From Candidatus Ribeiella danica (GTDB lineage Bacteria; Chloroflexota; Chloroflexia; Chloroflexales; Roseiflexaceae), in the NCBI GenBank assembly GCA_016717335.1, contig JADKFS010000001.1:2108001-2172000 (forward strand): a DNA stretch of 64,000 nt, in the 5' to 3' direction. Under the pieces are notes generated by a model, which searched no databases, was not told the origin of the DNA, and saw only the letters and a list, made by a program, of their open reading frames with translations. The translations under genes were made by a program, and so were the position numbers. The stretch's first letter is position 1. Every line of letters starts with the position of its first letter. Shown in pieces: positions 52,447 to 60,828 of this stretch.

Positions 52447-52629
52447 CTAGGAAGATGGCCTCTGCTGGCCTTGGGCGCCGGCCTTGGCGCCGGCTTCCTG
52501 GAGCTGCTGCTGCGCCTGCTGCTGGATGCTGCCGATCAGCTGGTAGACGCGGCTATACGGCAGCTGCCCGAGCGCCTCGAGCACGGTGTTGATCTCCTCG
52601 ACGCTGAGGTTGAGCTGGATGGTTGGCAT
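52447..52629 (-). CDS. 60-aa protein of the giant-protein cluster
   Basis: ATG 52629 lies 8 nt after the stop of the 1377-aa gene, with GAGTGAG upstream. The first 45 residues (TIQLNLSVEEINTVLEALGQLPYSRVYQLIGSIQQQAQQQL) predict two amphipathic helices and a Gln-rich coil, the last 15 are Gly/Ala/Gln. The NLSVEEINTVLEALGQLPY pattern is a known small phage-like module, as far as I remember, occurring with large tail proteins. Probably a small helical partner or adaptor. Confidence 0.65.
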   Translation of the reverse strand: MPTIQLNLSVEEINTVLEALGQLPYSRVYQLIGSIQQQAQQQLQEAGAKAGAQGQQRPSS

Positions 52630-52637
52630 TGCTAAAC

Positions 52638-55600
52638 TCACTCCGTCGCGGCGGTCGCCGCATCTGCGCTTCTGCGTAGCTTGAGCCAGCCCTCGCGCAG
52701 CTCCTGGCGCGCCGCGAAGGCCGCCCGGGTGCTCACGGGGCCGATCTGAACCTGGCTGAGGTCGAGCGCGGCGTCGACCTGGCGCTCGAAGCCGACGAGC
52801 ATGCCGCGCAAGCTCGCCGACGGCCGGCGGTCCTTGGCGGCGACAATCGCCTGGTCGGGGGCGGTGGCCACCGTGAGCCAGCCAATTGCGGCGTCCAGCA
52901 GCTGCTCCCAGGCCGGCGCGCCGATCGCCGCCGCGGCCTGGTCTAGAAACGCCGCCCGCGCGATCGTCGGCGCGCCGATCGCCGCGAGAATGGCGCCAAT
53001 CGCCGGCTCGACCCCGGCGAACTCCGCGCCCAGCGCGGCCGACGACCGGCCGCCGGCGGCGACCACGCTCGCTGTGGAGCCGTCGCCGGATGTCGGCGCG
53101 AGCCAGCCGACCGCGCGGTCCAGCAGGCGATCCCAGATCAGCCCGCCAAGCGTGTCCAGGAACTGCTGCTTGCGCGCCGTCGGCGTGGTCGATAGCTCCG
53201 TCCAGCCGTCGCGCTCCCGCTGCAGCCACGACCACGCGTACCCCGGCTCGCTGGGCAGCGGCAGGTTCACGCGCCCCGCGTCGGTCAGGATCGGCGCCGA
53301 GAAGAACGTCGCCTCGATCGCCTGGAGCGCGGCGGCGTACTGGTCCGGTGGGATGTCGATCGATTTCGTCGGCGCGATCCCGCAGGTGGCGTGGACCTTG
53401 CCGCGCGGGTCGACCAGCAGCGTCAGGAGCTGCGGCGGCGCCTCGACGGACTGCAGCAGGTTGAACGGGTCGTCGGCGTGCGACCGGATGCGCGGGGTCG
53501 TGATGCCGTCGCTCTGCGGCGCGTAGAACACGTCGTCGGCGTACCCGTCGCCCGTCTCCTTCCAGTAGCCCACCAGCCCGTCGTTGAGCTGCCGGTACTC
53601 GCCGATGCGGATGGGGAACCGGACGCGCGTAAAATCGTCGGTGTCGCGAATGTTGCGCCGCATGTCCTGCCGAAACGCGTTCCAGGCATGGTGGACGGCC
53701 GGGCGGCCGTGGAGCTCCAGGTTGACGAACGCGCGCACCACCGCGATCGGGCGGCCGATCAGCAGCGCCAGACCGTCGTGCTGGCCGGCGCTCTCGGGGT
53801 CGATAGCCGCCAGCGTCGCGTCCAGGGCGGCCAGGAAGTCTTCCAGGAAGTTCGCGCCGTGGTCGGCCAGCAGGTACGCGACCACCTTGCGCAGGTGCGG
53901 GTTGCCGATCGCCGCCGCGTCAATCGGCGCCATGTCGCCGGGCGCCGCGAGCCAGCCGCGCAGCGGGCTGATCGAGCCGAGCGCCCGGCCGGCCGCGTCG
54001 TAGATCATCAGCGTGTCGTCGAGGTTGTTCGGCAGAATCCAGCCGCAGATCGGGGTCGTGGCCGGGTGATCGTTCATCTCCTGCGCGCCCGCGCTCGCCG
54101 ACAGCCAGCGGAAGTTCAGGCGCGCCGGCTGCGCGATCCGCGGCGGCAGCGCCACCAGGTACGGGCTGGCCGGAACGGTCATCTGCTCGGTCGTGACGAC
54201 GTTGCCGCAGTCCAGGTCGCGCGCCTGGCCAAAGGTATCGACCAGGCGCAGGCGCAGCAGCTTGAGCGCGCCCGAGCGCAGTGGGTTGAAGTCGTACCCC
54301 GGCTGGGCGGCGCTGCGATTGCTTCGCCCAACGCAGTCGCGCACCGACTGCGCGAACGGCTGGTAGTCGCCGAACCCGAGCGGGTCGGCGATGTCGAGCT
54401 GCAGCGTCTGCCGGTGCATCAGCAGCGCTTCGTTGAAGCCGCCGAGGGCCTGCGAGAGCACCGGCAGGCTGCGCAGCAGCTGGTACGCGCGAATGGCGCT
54501 ATAGATCGGGTCGCCGGCCTGCGGCGCGGCGGCGCCGAGGTCGGCTTTGTGCGCGCCCTCGTACCAGGAGCGGATATCCGCGATCCGCGCACCGAGCAGC
54601 TCTTCGTACTGGTCGTCGGCGGGCACCGCGAGCGAGCGCGCCTTGCAGTAGTCAGCCAGCAGCTGCTCGCGCAGGAACGCCGCCAGCTCGCCGCCGAGCC
54701 GCACCCCGGCGTAGGGCGTCAGGATGCTCGACCCGCTGTAGATGTTCGCGGCCTGGAGGAGCGCGCCCTTGCCCGCGCGGACTGTCAGGTCGGGCGCGCT
54801 CGCGGCCAGCTCATAGTTGGCGGTGATGAAATCCGGCAGGTAGTGCCCGGTCTCCGGGCGCAGGTTGCTGCGGCTCTGGAGCGGGAAGAACTCGACCTCC
54901 CACTGCAGCAGGAATGGGTTCCACGCCGGCCGGTCCCACCTGCCGAAGGCGATCGTCTCGCCGGTGGCGGCGCGCTGAATCGCGTCGATCTGGTCGCGAA
55001 CCTTCGCCAGATTCGCGGGAAGTAAGCTCTGGATGGTCGCGTCGGGCAAGGTCTGGCACTCCAGCGCGCCATCCACGCGCAGCCGGCCGTCCTGGCCGTG
55101 GCGGTGGCTGGCCTCGGCGGCCGGCCCGGCCAGCAGCACCACCGGGTCGTTCGGCTGCCAGAAGCGCGGGGCCTCGATCGGCCTGAGCGCGTAGGGCGCG
55201 CTCGCCACGGCGGCCTGCGCGTTGAGCGCGTCGAGCGCGCCGATCAGGTCGTTGATCGCGCGCGCCAGCGTGGCGGCCAGCGAAGTCGGCGCCGAGTCGC
55301 CCGCCGCAGCCCGCGTGACATTGCCGCTTGCGTCCTGCTGGAGCTGCAGCGCGCCGGCGGCGGCGATGGCCGCGCGCAAGGGCGCGATATCCTTGCGCTC
55401 GACGTAGTGCCGCACCTCGTCGGCGTTCGGGTATGACTCGCGGTCGCCCTCGGGCGGGTACGCGCAGAGCATGTACTTATACCAGTCGGCAAACAGCTGG
55501 CGGCGCAGCGACTCGATCTCGCGCTGGGCTTGGTCGTAGGCCTGCTGCTGTAGATTGACGGCGTCGAGCAGGTCGGCCAGGGGCTGCGGCAGGGTCGGCT

Positions 55601-56771
55601 GCTCCTGGGCATCCGCGGCGTCGGCCGGCGTCGAAGCGGCGGTCTCCGGCCGAATAATCCACAGCGAGCCGCTGGAGATCGCCCGGAAGCCGTTCTCGTG
55701 CCGGGCCTCCTGGAACTTCATGCCCACGTCGAGGTGGCGGTTCTCCAGCCGGAACGCCAGCAGCAGCGCTTCGAGCTGCTCTTCGATCGTCAGCTTCTGG
55801 CCAGAGTCGACCGCGCTGGCCAGGTACGCCGCCAGCGCCTCGGTGCCGGTGTTGCCGACCGCGATCGCTGTTCGGGCGTCGACGTCGGGCAGCTCGTTCA
55901 CTGCGCCGGCGAGGTCGAAGGTCATGCGCGCGTAGCAGAGCATCTGCTCGGGGTACTCCTGGCCGGGCGCGAGCGTCACCGCCCAGCCAAGCGCCTGCTG
56001 GATCGCCTGCGCGAGCGCGGCCGCATCGGGTGTTTGCCCGGGGTGCTGCTGCTGGTAGGCAGCGCGCGCGTCGCGCACGGCGGTCGCCAGCCGATCCTGC
56101 TCGCCACGGCTGTACCAGCCGACCACGTCGTACTGCAGGCCGTCGGCGCCGGCGTCGTGGTACTGCGGGTCGTGGAACCCAAACACGCTGTGGCAGTTGG
56201 GGTAGAACGCGGCGAACGTCGGCTCGCCGTAGCCGACCGCCGTCAGCTGATCCAGGTACTCGGCCTGCGGATCTGCCGGCTGCCAGGCGGCGAGGCGCAG
56301 CTTGCGCCCAAGGTAGCGAAAGGGCTGGTACTTCTTCTTCGCGGGGTCGGCGGTGACCGGAATGTTGACGCTGCCGGCGCTGTTGCTGGCGCCCTCGGGG
56401 TACAGGTAGTCGCTCTCGACGATCCATTGGCCTTCGATCGACGGCTGGCCGGCGGCGTTGCGGCGGCTGCGCGTCACCAGCCAGCGATTCGGCGCCGGCG
56501 GGAACGACGTACCCTGCTGGCTCTGCACGCCCCGCGTGAGCGCGTCGGGCAAGGCCCAGTGCAGATGAATGCCCGCGCGCAGATAGAGATTCTGATCCTG
56601 AAACGGCGTCGAGACGATCGCCTCGCCGATGTAGGGAGTATCCGGGTTGACGTCGCGCGTCTCGGCAGTGTATGGCAACCGGCTGAAATCGGCTCGCGCC
56701 TCGACAAACGGCCGATCCCGCGTCAGTAGAAGAGCGTCGAGATGGACCGGGACCAGCAGAATGCTGCTCAT
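52638..56771 (-). CDS. Unrecognised 1377-aa protein, first gene of the giant-protein cluster
   Basis: ATG 56771 (an in-frame GTG two codons earlier is possible; no strong ribosome site). I recognise no domain. Visible: no signal peptide; an N-terminal region with SILLVPVHLDALLLTRDRPFVEARADFSRLPY, PYIGEAIVST, LRAGIHLHWALPDALTRG, NRWLVTRSRR; a central helical section (LLDAVNLQQQAYDQAQREIESLRRQLFADWYKYMLCAY) and beta-rich parts later (NFRWLSASAG, LLTLLVDPRGKVHATCGIAP); the C-terminal 150 residues are helical, with a repeated GAPTIARAAFLDQAAAAIGAPAW-like motif. Position at the head of the block suggests it is the founding component. Its C-terminus is 8 nt from the 60-aa gene. Confidence 0.8.
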   Translation of the reverse strand: MSSILLVPVHLDALLLTRDRPFVEARADFSRLPYTAETRDVNPDTPYIGEAIVSTPFQDQNLYLRAGIHLHWALPDALTRGVQSQQGTSFPPAPNRWLVTRSRRNAAGQPSIEGQWIVESDYLYPEGASNSAGSVNIPVTADPAKKKYQPFRYLGRKLRLAAWQPADPQAEYLDQLTAVGYGEPTFAAFYPNCHSVFGFHDPQYHDAGADGLQYDVVGWYSRGEQDRLATAVRDARAAYQQQHPGQTPDAAALAQAIQQALGWAVTLAPGQEYPEQMLCYARMTFDLAGAVNELPDVDARTAIAVGNTGTEALAAYLASAVDSGQKLTIEEQLEALLLAFRLENRHLDVGMKFQEARHENGFRAISSGSLWIIRPETAASTPADAADAQEQPTLPQPLADLLDAVNLQQQAYDQAQREIESLRRQLFADWYKYMLCAYPPEGDRESYPNADEVRHYVERKDIAPLRAAIAAAGALQLQQDASGNVTRAAAGDSAPTSLAATLARAINDLIGALDALNAQAAVASAPYALRPIEAPRFWQPNDPVVLLAGPAAEASHRHGQDGRLRVDGALECQTLPDATIQSLLPANLAKVRDQIDAIQRAATGETIAFGRWDRPAWNPFLLQWEVEFFPLQSRSNLRPETGHYLPDFITANYELAASAPDLTVRAGKGALLQAANIYSGSSILTPYAGVRLGGELAAFLREQLLADYCKARSLAVPADDQYEELLGARIADIRSWYEGAHKADLGAAAPQAGDPIYSAIRAYQLLRSLPVLSQALGGFNEALLMHRQTLQLDIADPLGFGDYQPFAQSVRDCVGRSNRSAAQPGYDFNPLRSGALKLLRLRLVDTFGQARDLDCGNVVTTEQMTVPASPYLVALPPRIAQPARLNFRWLSASAGAQEMNDHPATTPICGWILPNNLDDTLMIYDAAGRALGSISPLRGWLAAPGDMAPIDAAAIGNPHLRKVVAYLLADHGANFLEDFLAALDATLAAIDPESAGQHDGLALLIGRPIAVVRAFVNLELHGRPAVHHAWNAFRQDMRRNIRDTDDFTRVRFPIRIGEYRQLNDGLVGYWKETGDGYADDVFYAPQSDGITTPRIRSHADDPFNLLQSVEAPPQLLTLLVDPRGKVHATCGIAPTKSIDIPPDQYAAALQAIEATFFSAPILTDAGRVNLPLPSEPGYAWSWLQRERDGWTELSTTPTARKQQFLDTLGGLIWDRLLDRAVGWLAPTSGDGSTASVVAAGGRSSAALGAEFAGVEPAIGAILAAIGAPTIARAAFLDQAAAAIGAPAWEQLLDAAIGWLTVATAPDQAIVAAKDRRPSASLRGMLVGFERQVDAALDLSQVQIGPVSTRAAFAARQELREGWLKLRRSADAATAATE

Positions 56772-57080
56772 AGGCACATGTTCATGTTTGCTATAAAGAC
56801 AACAAGGCCCAAGGGATATGAGAAGCCTAGCGCCGAGCCTCTGCGGATCGCAGCTCTCCGAATGGTATCGTATCTCGGGATAAGCCGGAAACGGGCGATC
56901 TACGTATGAACTTCGATAGCAGGGATTGGCTTATCATACACTGGCCGGGGCCTGGAGTCAATCCCTTGCCTGCGCCTGGCAGGGCTCGTGCAACGTCGAC
57001 CCTCACCCCGAGAGCCCGCCAGATCTATAATGGTCCACGTCAAACATATCCGCGCCTCGCGCGGCCAGGAGAACAACCCT
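56772..57080. other. 309-nt divergent intergenic region
   Basis: No gene visible. On + a TATAAT lies at 57026-57031, about 50 nt before the hydrolase gene; on - a CTTTATAG box lies about 20 nt before the giant-protein start. No -35 is convincing on either side. Confidence 0.4.
57026..57031 (+). promoter_or_regulatory. -10 box of hydrolase gene
   Basis: A perfect TATAAT 49 nt upstream of ATG 57081. No good -35 hexamer at standard spacing was found. Confidence 0.4.
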
Positions 57081-58073
57081 ATGTCGACCTATCCTGATCT
57101 CAGTTCGGCCCCGGTTTCGTGGGTGCTGGACGATATCACCGTCCACGCCACCCTGACGCGCCCGCCCGGCGACGGCCCGTTTCCGGCGATCGTGTTTGTT
57201 GCCGGCAGCGGGCCAACCGATCGCGACTGGAATACACCGCTCGTGCCGGGCACCAATGGCAGCGCCGCGCTGCTCGCGCAGGCCCTGACCGCCAACTCCT
57301 ATGTGACGCTGCGCTACGACAAGCGCCCCTCGGGCCCGCATGCCCAGGAGAACGCACAGCGCCTCGCGGGCACCATCAGCATGCAGGGGCACGCCGCCGA
57401 GCTGGCCGGCGCCATCCAACTGCTGGCGGAGCGCCCGGATGTCGATCCACAGCACATCTTCGTCCTGGCCAACAGCGAGGGCTGCATCCACGCGCTGAAC
57501 TATCAGCTGCAGGCGCCGGCCTACCCCTGCGCCGGGCTGATCCTCGCCGCCGCGCCGGCCCGGCCGATCAGCGCGCTGGTGCGCAGCCAGATTGCGGCGC
57601 AGCTGGCCGCCGTGCCGGGGGGCGAGGCGCTGCTGGCCGCCTTTGACGCGGCGATGCAGGAATATGCCGCGGGCCGGCCCGTGCCGGCGGATGAGCGGTT
57701 TCCGGAGGGGGTGCGGATGCTGATCCTGGGCCTGACCCACCCAATCAATCAGCCGTTTGCGCGCGAGCTGTGGGTGACCGACCCGGCCGCGCTGCTCGCA
57801 CGGATCAGCGTGCCGGTCCTGATTGTGATTGGCAAGCAGGACATCCAGGTCGATTGGCAAGCCGATGGGGCGATTTTCGAGGCGCTGGCGGCCCAGCAGC
57901 CGAACATCAGCATTGTCTACCCGGAGCACGCCAACCACGTGCTCAAGCACGAGCCCCGGGCAGCGGCGCAGCTGAGCGCGGGCGAGGCGCTGGCCGCCTA
58001 CAATGCCGCGGACGCCGTGCTCGACGCCGACGCGGTGGCAGCCATCGCTGGCTGGCTGCACGCGCAGCGGTAG
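57081..58073 (+). CDS. Alpha/beta hydrolase (serine type)
   Basis: 330 aa, ATG 57081 with AGGAGA upstream. Alpha/beta hydrolase fold: IVFVAGSGPTDRDWN oxyanion region, FVLANSEGCIHAL nucleophile elbow with Ser (ANSEG instead of GxSxG), acid near VIGKQDIQVDW and His in EHANHVLKHEP. Resembles esterase/peptidase-type proteins annotated as alpha/beta hydrolases; substrate unknown. 71 nt upstream of the M20 peptidase and in the same direction, a likely operon. Confidence 0.85.
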   Translation: MSTYPDLSSAPVSWVLDDITVHATLTRPPGDGPFPAIVFVAGSGPTDRDWNTPLVPGTNGSAALLAQALTANSYVTLRYDKRPSGPHAQENAQRLAGTISMQGHAAELAGAIQLLAERPDVDPQHIFVLANSEGCIHALNYQLQAPAYPCAGLILAAAPARPISALVRSQIAAQLAAVPGGEALLAAFDAAMQEYAAGRPVPADERFPEGVRMLILGLTHPINQPFARELWVTDPAALLARISVPVLIVIGKQDIQVDWQADGAIFEALAAQQPNISIVYPEHANHVLKHEPRAAAQLSAGEALAAYNAADAVLDADAVAAIAGWLHAQR

Positions 58074-58144
58074 CGACGCTGCGGGCGCCACGCCGCGCCT
58101 CCTGTCGGCGCAAAGCAAAACCTCTGACGAAAGGAAACCAGATC

Positions 58145-59311
58145 ATGACCACCACACCTGACGCCCAGGCGCTGACGGGGTATCTTGAGGCGCGCCTGCC
58201 GGCATACCTGGAGGAGCTGCGCCAGCTCTGCGCGATCGAGTGCCCCACCGCGTCGAAGCCGGGCGTCGACCAGGCCGGCGCGTGGGTGCGCCGCTGGCTG
58301 TCGGGGCGCAGCTGGAAGCTGCGCGAGTGGCCGGATACGCTCGCGGGCGATAGCCTGGTGGCCACAGCCCGCGGGCGCGGGCGGCTGCGAGTGCTGCTGG
58401 CCGCGCACCTCGACACGGTCTACCCGGTTGGCATCGCCGCGCAGCGGCCGGTCCGGATCGACGGCGACGTGCTGCTCGGGCCGGGCAGCGCCGACAACAA
58501 GAGCGGGCTGCTCTCGGGGCTGTATGCCATGGCTGCGCTGGAGGACCTTGGGCTGCTCGACGCGATCGGCTCGATCAGCCTGATGTGCGGCGGCGACGAG
58601 GAGACCGACATGCGCTCCTCGATCGAGCTGATGAGCGAGCTGGCGCCGCAGCACGACCTGGCGCTGGTGCTCGAGTGCGGCCGCGCGAACGGCGACATCG
58701 TGGGCGCGCGCAAGGGCGGCGGCAACTTCGTGCTGGAGACCCACGGCAAAGCGGCGCACGCCGGCGTCGAGCCCGAGAAGGGCGCGCACGCCGTGCTGGC
58801 GCTGGCGCATCACATCATCGCGATCCAGGCCCTGAACGGCCTGCGCGACGGCGTAACCGTCAACGTCGGCGTCATCCAGGGCGGCACGGTGCCCAACGCA
58901 GTGCCGGACTACGCCCGCGCCACAATCGACGCGCGCGTGCTGCGGCCCGAGGATATCGCGCCGCTGGTCGAGGCGCTGCGCGCCGAGGCCGAGCGCGAGA
59001 CTGTGCGCGGCGTGCGGGCGACCTTAAGCGGCGGCTGGGGCGCGCCGCCGATGGCGCGCACGCCGCAGATCGCGGAGCTGGCCGAGCTCACCGACGCGTG
59101 CGCCCAGGAGCTGGGCTTCCGCGTGCGCGCCGCGTCGACCGGCGGCGTCTCGTATGCCAACCACCTGGCCAGCCTCGGCCTGCCGGCGCTCGACGGGCTC
59201 GCGCCGATCGGCGGGCTGGACCATAGCCCCGACGAGTATATCCTGGTATCGAGCATCGTGCCGCGCACCGCGCTGCTGGCGCTGCTGATCCTGCGCTGCG
59301 CGCAGCGATAG
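58145..59311 (+). CDS. M20 family metallopeptidase (carboxypeptidase G2/glutamate carboxypeptidase-like)
   Basis: 388 aa, ATG 58145 with GAAAGGA upstream. Zinc ligands and catalytic residues of the M20A/CPG2 group are visible: His and Asp in LAAHLDTVYPVG, bridging Asp in GPGSADNKSG, catalytic Glu-Glu in GGDEETD, ligand in VLECGRANG, and His in the C-terminal GLDHSPDEY. The lid/dimerisation domain (GGNFVLETHGKAAHAGVEPEKGAHAV) is present. It would remove C-terminal Glu/other residues from peptides or hydrolyse N-acyl-amino acids. No signal peptide. Confidence 0.92.
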   Translation: MTTTPDAQALTGYLEARLPAYLEELRQLCAIECPTASKPGVDQAGAWVRRWLSGRSWKLREWPDTLAGDSLVATARGRGRLRVLLAAHLDTVYPVGIAAQRPVRIDGDVLLGPGSADNKSGLLSGLYAMAALEDLGLLDAIGSISLMCGGDEETDMRSSIELMSELAPQHDLALVLECGRANGDIVGARKGGGNFVLETHGKAAHAGVEPEKGAHAVLALAHHIIAIQALNGLRDGVTVNVGVIQGGTVPNAVPDYARATIDARVLRPEDIAPLVEALRAEAERETVRGVRATLSGGWGAPPMARTPQIAELAELTDACAQELGFRVRAASTGGVSYANHLASLGLPALDGLAPIGGLDHSPDEYILVSSIVPRTALLALLILRCAQR

Positions 59312-59327
59312 CGCTTTCATTCTCTCG

Positions 59328-59468
59328 ATCACCCCACCCCCTGCCCGCTCCCCTTTCAGTGGAGCGGGTGTGTCCTGTGGTGCGGCGGTGGGCTGCAGAG
59401 CAGCGCACCGCCGCACCACCACGAATCCCCCCTCTCCCAGTGGGAGAGGGGGGAAGGGGAGAGAGGGC
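59328..59468. repeat. Three-hairpin MITE-like element, copy 3
   Basis: Begins CACCCCACCCCCTGCCC, then outer hairpins GCTCC...GGAGC and CCCTCTCCC...GGGAGAGGG, with a central palindrome (GTGGTGCGGCGG ... CCGCCGCACCAC). Aligns with copy 1 in inverse orientation over nearly all of its length (shared GTGTCCTGTGGTGC and CACCACGAATCCCCCC). Confidence 0.8.
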
Positions 59469-59536
59469 AGTGAGTGAGGGAACAAGCTGCGAGGTGTGCG
59501 TATTGGCAGATAGTGCTGGGGGAGCGCCGTGGAGCG

Positions 59537-60520
59537 CTAGGCGGCGCGGCCCTGCGAGGGGGCTGCGCCAGCCGCGCCGATCAGATCGGCGTAGCGCGCC
59601 AGCGCCTCCTGCGGGCTGCGCACCGTCGTGATGCTCTCGAGCCCAACCCCCAGGTGCACCAGCGTGCTGGCGACATTCGCCGAGACCCCGCTCACGCAGA
59701 CGTCGCAGCCGAGCAGCCGCAGCGCCTGCGCCGCCTTCAAGATCGCCTGCGCGACCGCCGTGTCGACCACGCCAACCCCGGCGATGTCCAAGATCACCAG
59801 GCGCGCCCGCTGGTCGTGAGCCTGCTGGAGCAGCCGCGAGGTCAGCATCTGGGCGCGCTGGCTGTCCAGGTGCCCCACGATCGGCACGAACAGCACCCCG
59901 TCCGCCAGCTGCACGGCGGCGGCCTCCAGTGTGGCTACCAGATCGAGCAGGCGCTGCTGCTGGACAAGCTGCTCCTCCTGGCGCCGGTTGGACTCGGCCA
60001 GGTCGCGCGCCTGCACCTGAGTTCGCGCGCGCTCCTCCTGGGCCGCGCGCGCGTTCTCGCTGGCATCACGCTGCGAGGTGTCGGTGACGAGCCGGCTGAT
60101 GATCAGGCTGCCGACGATGCCGACGAATAGGACCAGCCCCTCGGGGTCGACGTAGCTGCCCTGGCCCTCGGAGCGAATCAGGACGATCGCCAGCGTCGCG
60201 ATCGCGCTGCCCAGCACCCAGGCCGGGTTCAGCACGACCAGCGCGACGATCGCGGGCATCAGAATCGACACGTTGAACCCACCCGACAGCGGCGTCGTAA
60301 AGCCGGTCACGAGCGTGACCGCCACGACCATCAGCGCGCGCGCGTACTCCCAGCCGCGCCAGTAGGCCGCCATCGCGGCGGCGTACACCACGGCCGCGCC
60401 ACAGACAAACAGGAAGGCCGGCGTCGGTCCGCGGCCAAGCAGCGCCAGCACCAACAGCAGAACGCCGGCCAGCTGGACGCCCATGGCGATCAGGGTACCT
60501 CTTCGCTGGGAAAGGTGCAT
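59537..60520 (-). CDS. Membrane-anchored STAS-domain protein (anti-sigma antagonist / RsbR-like)
   Basis: 327 aa from ATG 60520, which has GGAGG 9 nt upstream. The first about 150 residues contain five or six hydrophobic helices (GVQLAGVLLLVLALL; FVCGAAVVYAAAMAAY; AIVALVVLNPAWVLG; LFVGIVGSLIISRLV). A short coiled coil (ARAAQEERARTQVQARDLAESN) leads to a C-terminal STAS domain (LFVPIVGHLDSQRAQMLTSRLLQQ, LVILDIAGVGVVDTAVAQAILKAAQALRLLG, CVSGVSANVASTLVHLGVGL). In the RsbR family, STAS domains with this I-D-I-T/A-G-V motif take part in stressosome signalling; the phosphoacceptor is normally Ser/Thr and is Ala-Gly here (DIAGVG), so phosphorylation is uncertain. Confidence 0.88.
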   Translation of the reverse strand: MHLSQRRGTLIAMGVQLAGVLLLVLALLGRGPTPAFLFVCGAAVVYAAAMAAYWRGWEYARALMVVAVTLVTGFTTPLSGGFNVSILMPAIVALVVLNPAWVLGSAIATLAIVLIRSEGQGSYVDPEGLVLFVGIVGSLIISRLVTDTSQRDASENARAAQEERARTQVQARDLAESNRRQEEQLVQQQRLLDLVATLEAAAVQLADGVLFVPIVGHLDSQRAQMLTSRLLQQAHDQRARLVILDIAGVGVVDTAVAQAILKAAQALRLLGCDVCVSGVSANVASTLVHLGVGLESITTVRSPQEALARYADLIGAAGAAPSQGRAA

Positions 60521-60744
60521 AGGCGTATTCCTCCAAGCGGGAGCGGTCATTTGGCCGCGGGTTTGGCCGCGTGTAATCGGGCTGCGTGCCAGATCAAGTA
60601 TTGCGCGGCCAGGCCGTTTGTCAAGCCGCAGGATCGTGTCATTATCGTTACAGTCATCTACCCCCGCTCCACATTGGGGAGCGGGCGGGCGATGGGCTCG
60701 GCTCGCCGAATATGATAGCAGATCCGGCTGATGCTAGAAACATC

Positions 60745-60776
60745 GAAGCCTGGGGGCGCCGCCGCCCCCAGGCTTC
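60745..60776. terminator. 14-bp perfect hairpin terminator
   Basis: GAAGCCTGGGGGCG (60745-60758) pairs exactly with 60763-60776 around CCGC. It lies about 50 nt downstream of the DUF11 gene's stop on the minus strand, a likely intrinsic terminator without a U-tract. The rest of 60521-60828 holds a second small hairpin (CCCGCTCC/GGAGCGGG, 60663-60685). Confidence 0.6.
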
Positions 60777-60828
60777 AGAGGAGAGGGATGGTAGAACTTC
60801 GCGTATCCGAAGCCCCGCCGTAGCCGGC

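Noticed and set aside
40728..56771. Reading the giant-protein block as a contractile injection system or prophage
   Set aside because: No sheath, tube, baseplate, terminase, portal, integrase or lysis gene is visible; only fibre-like modules are suggestive.
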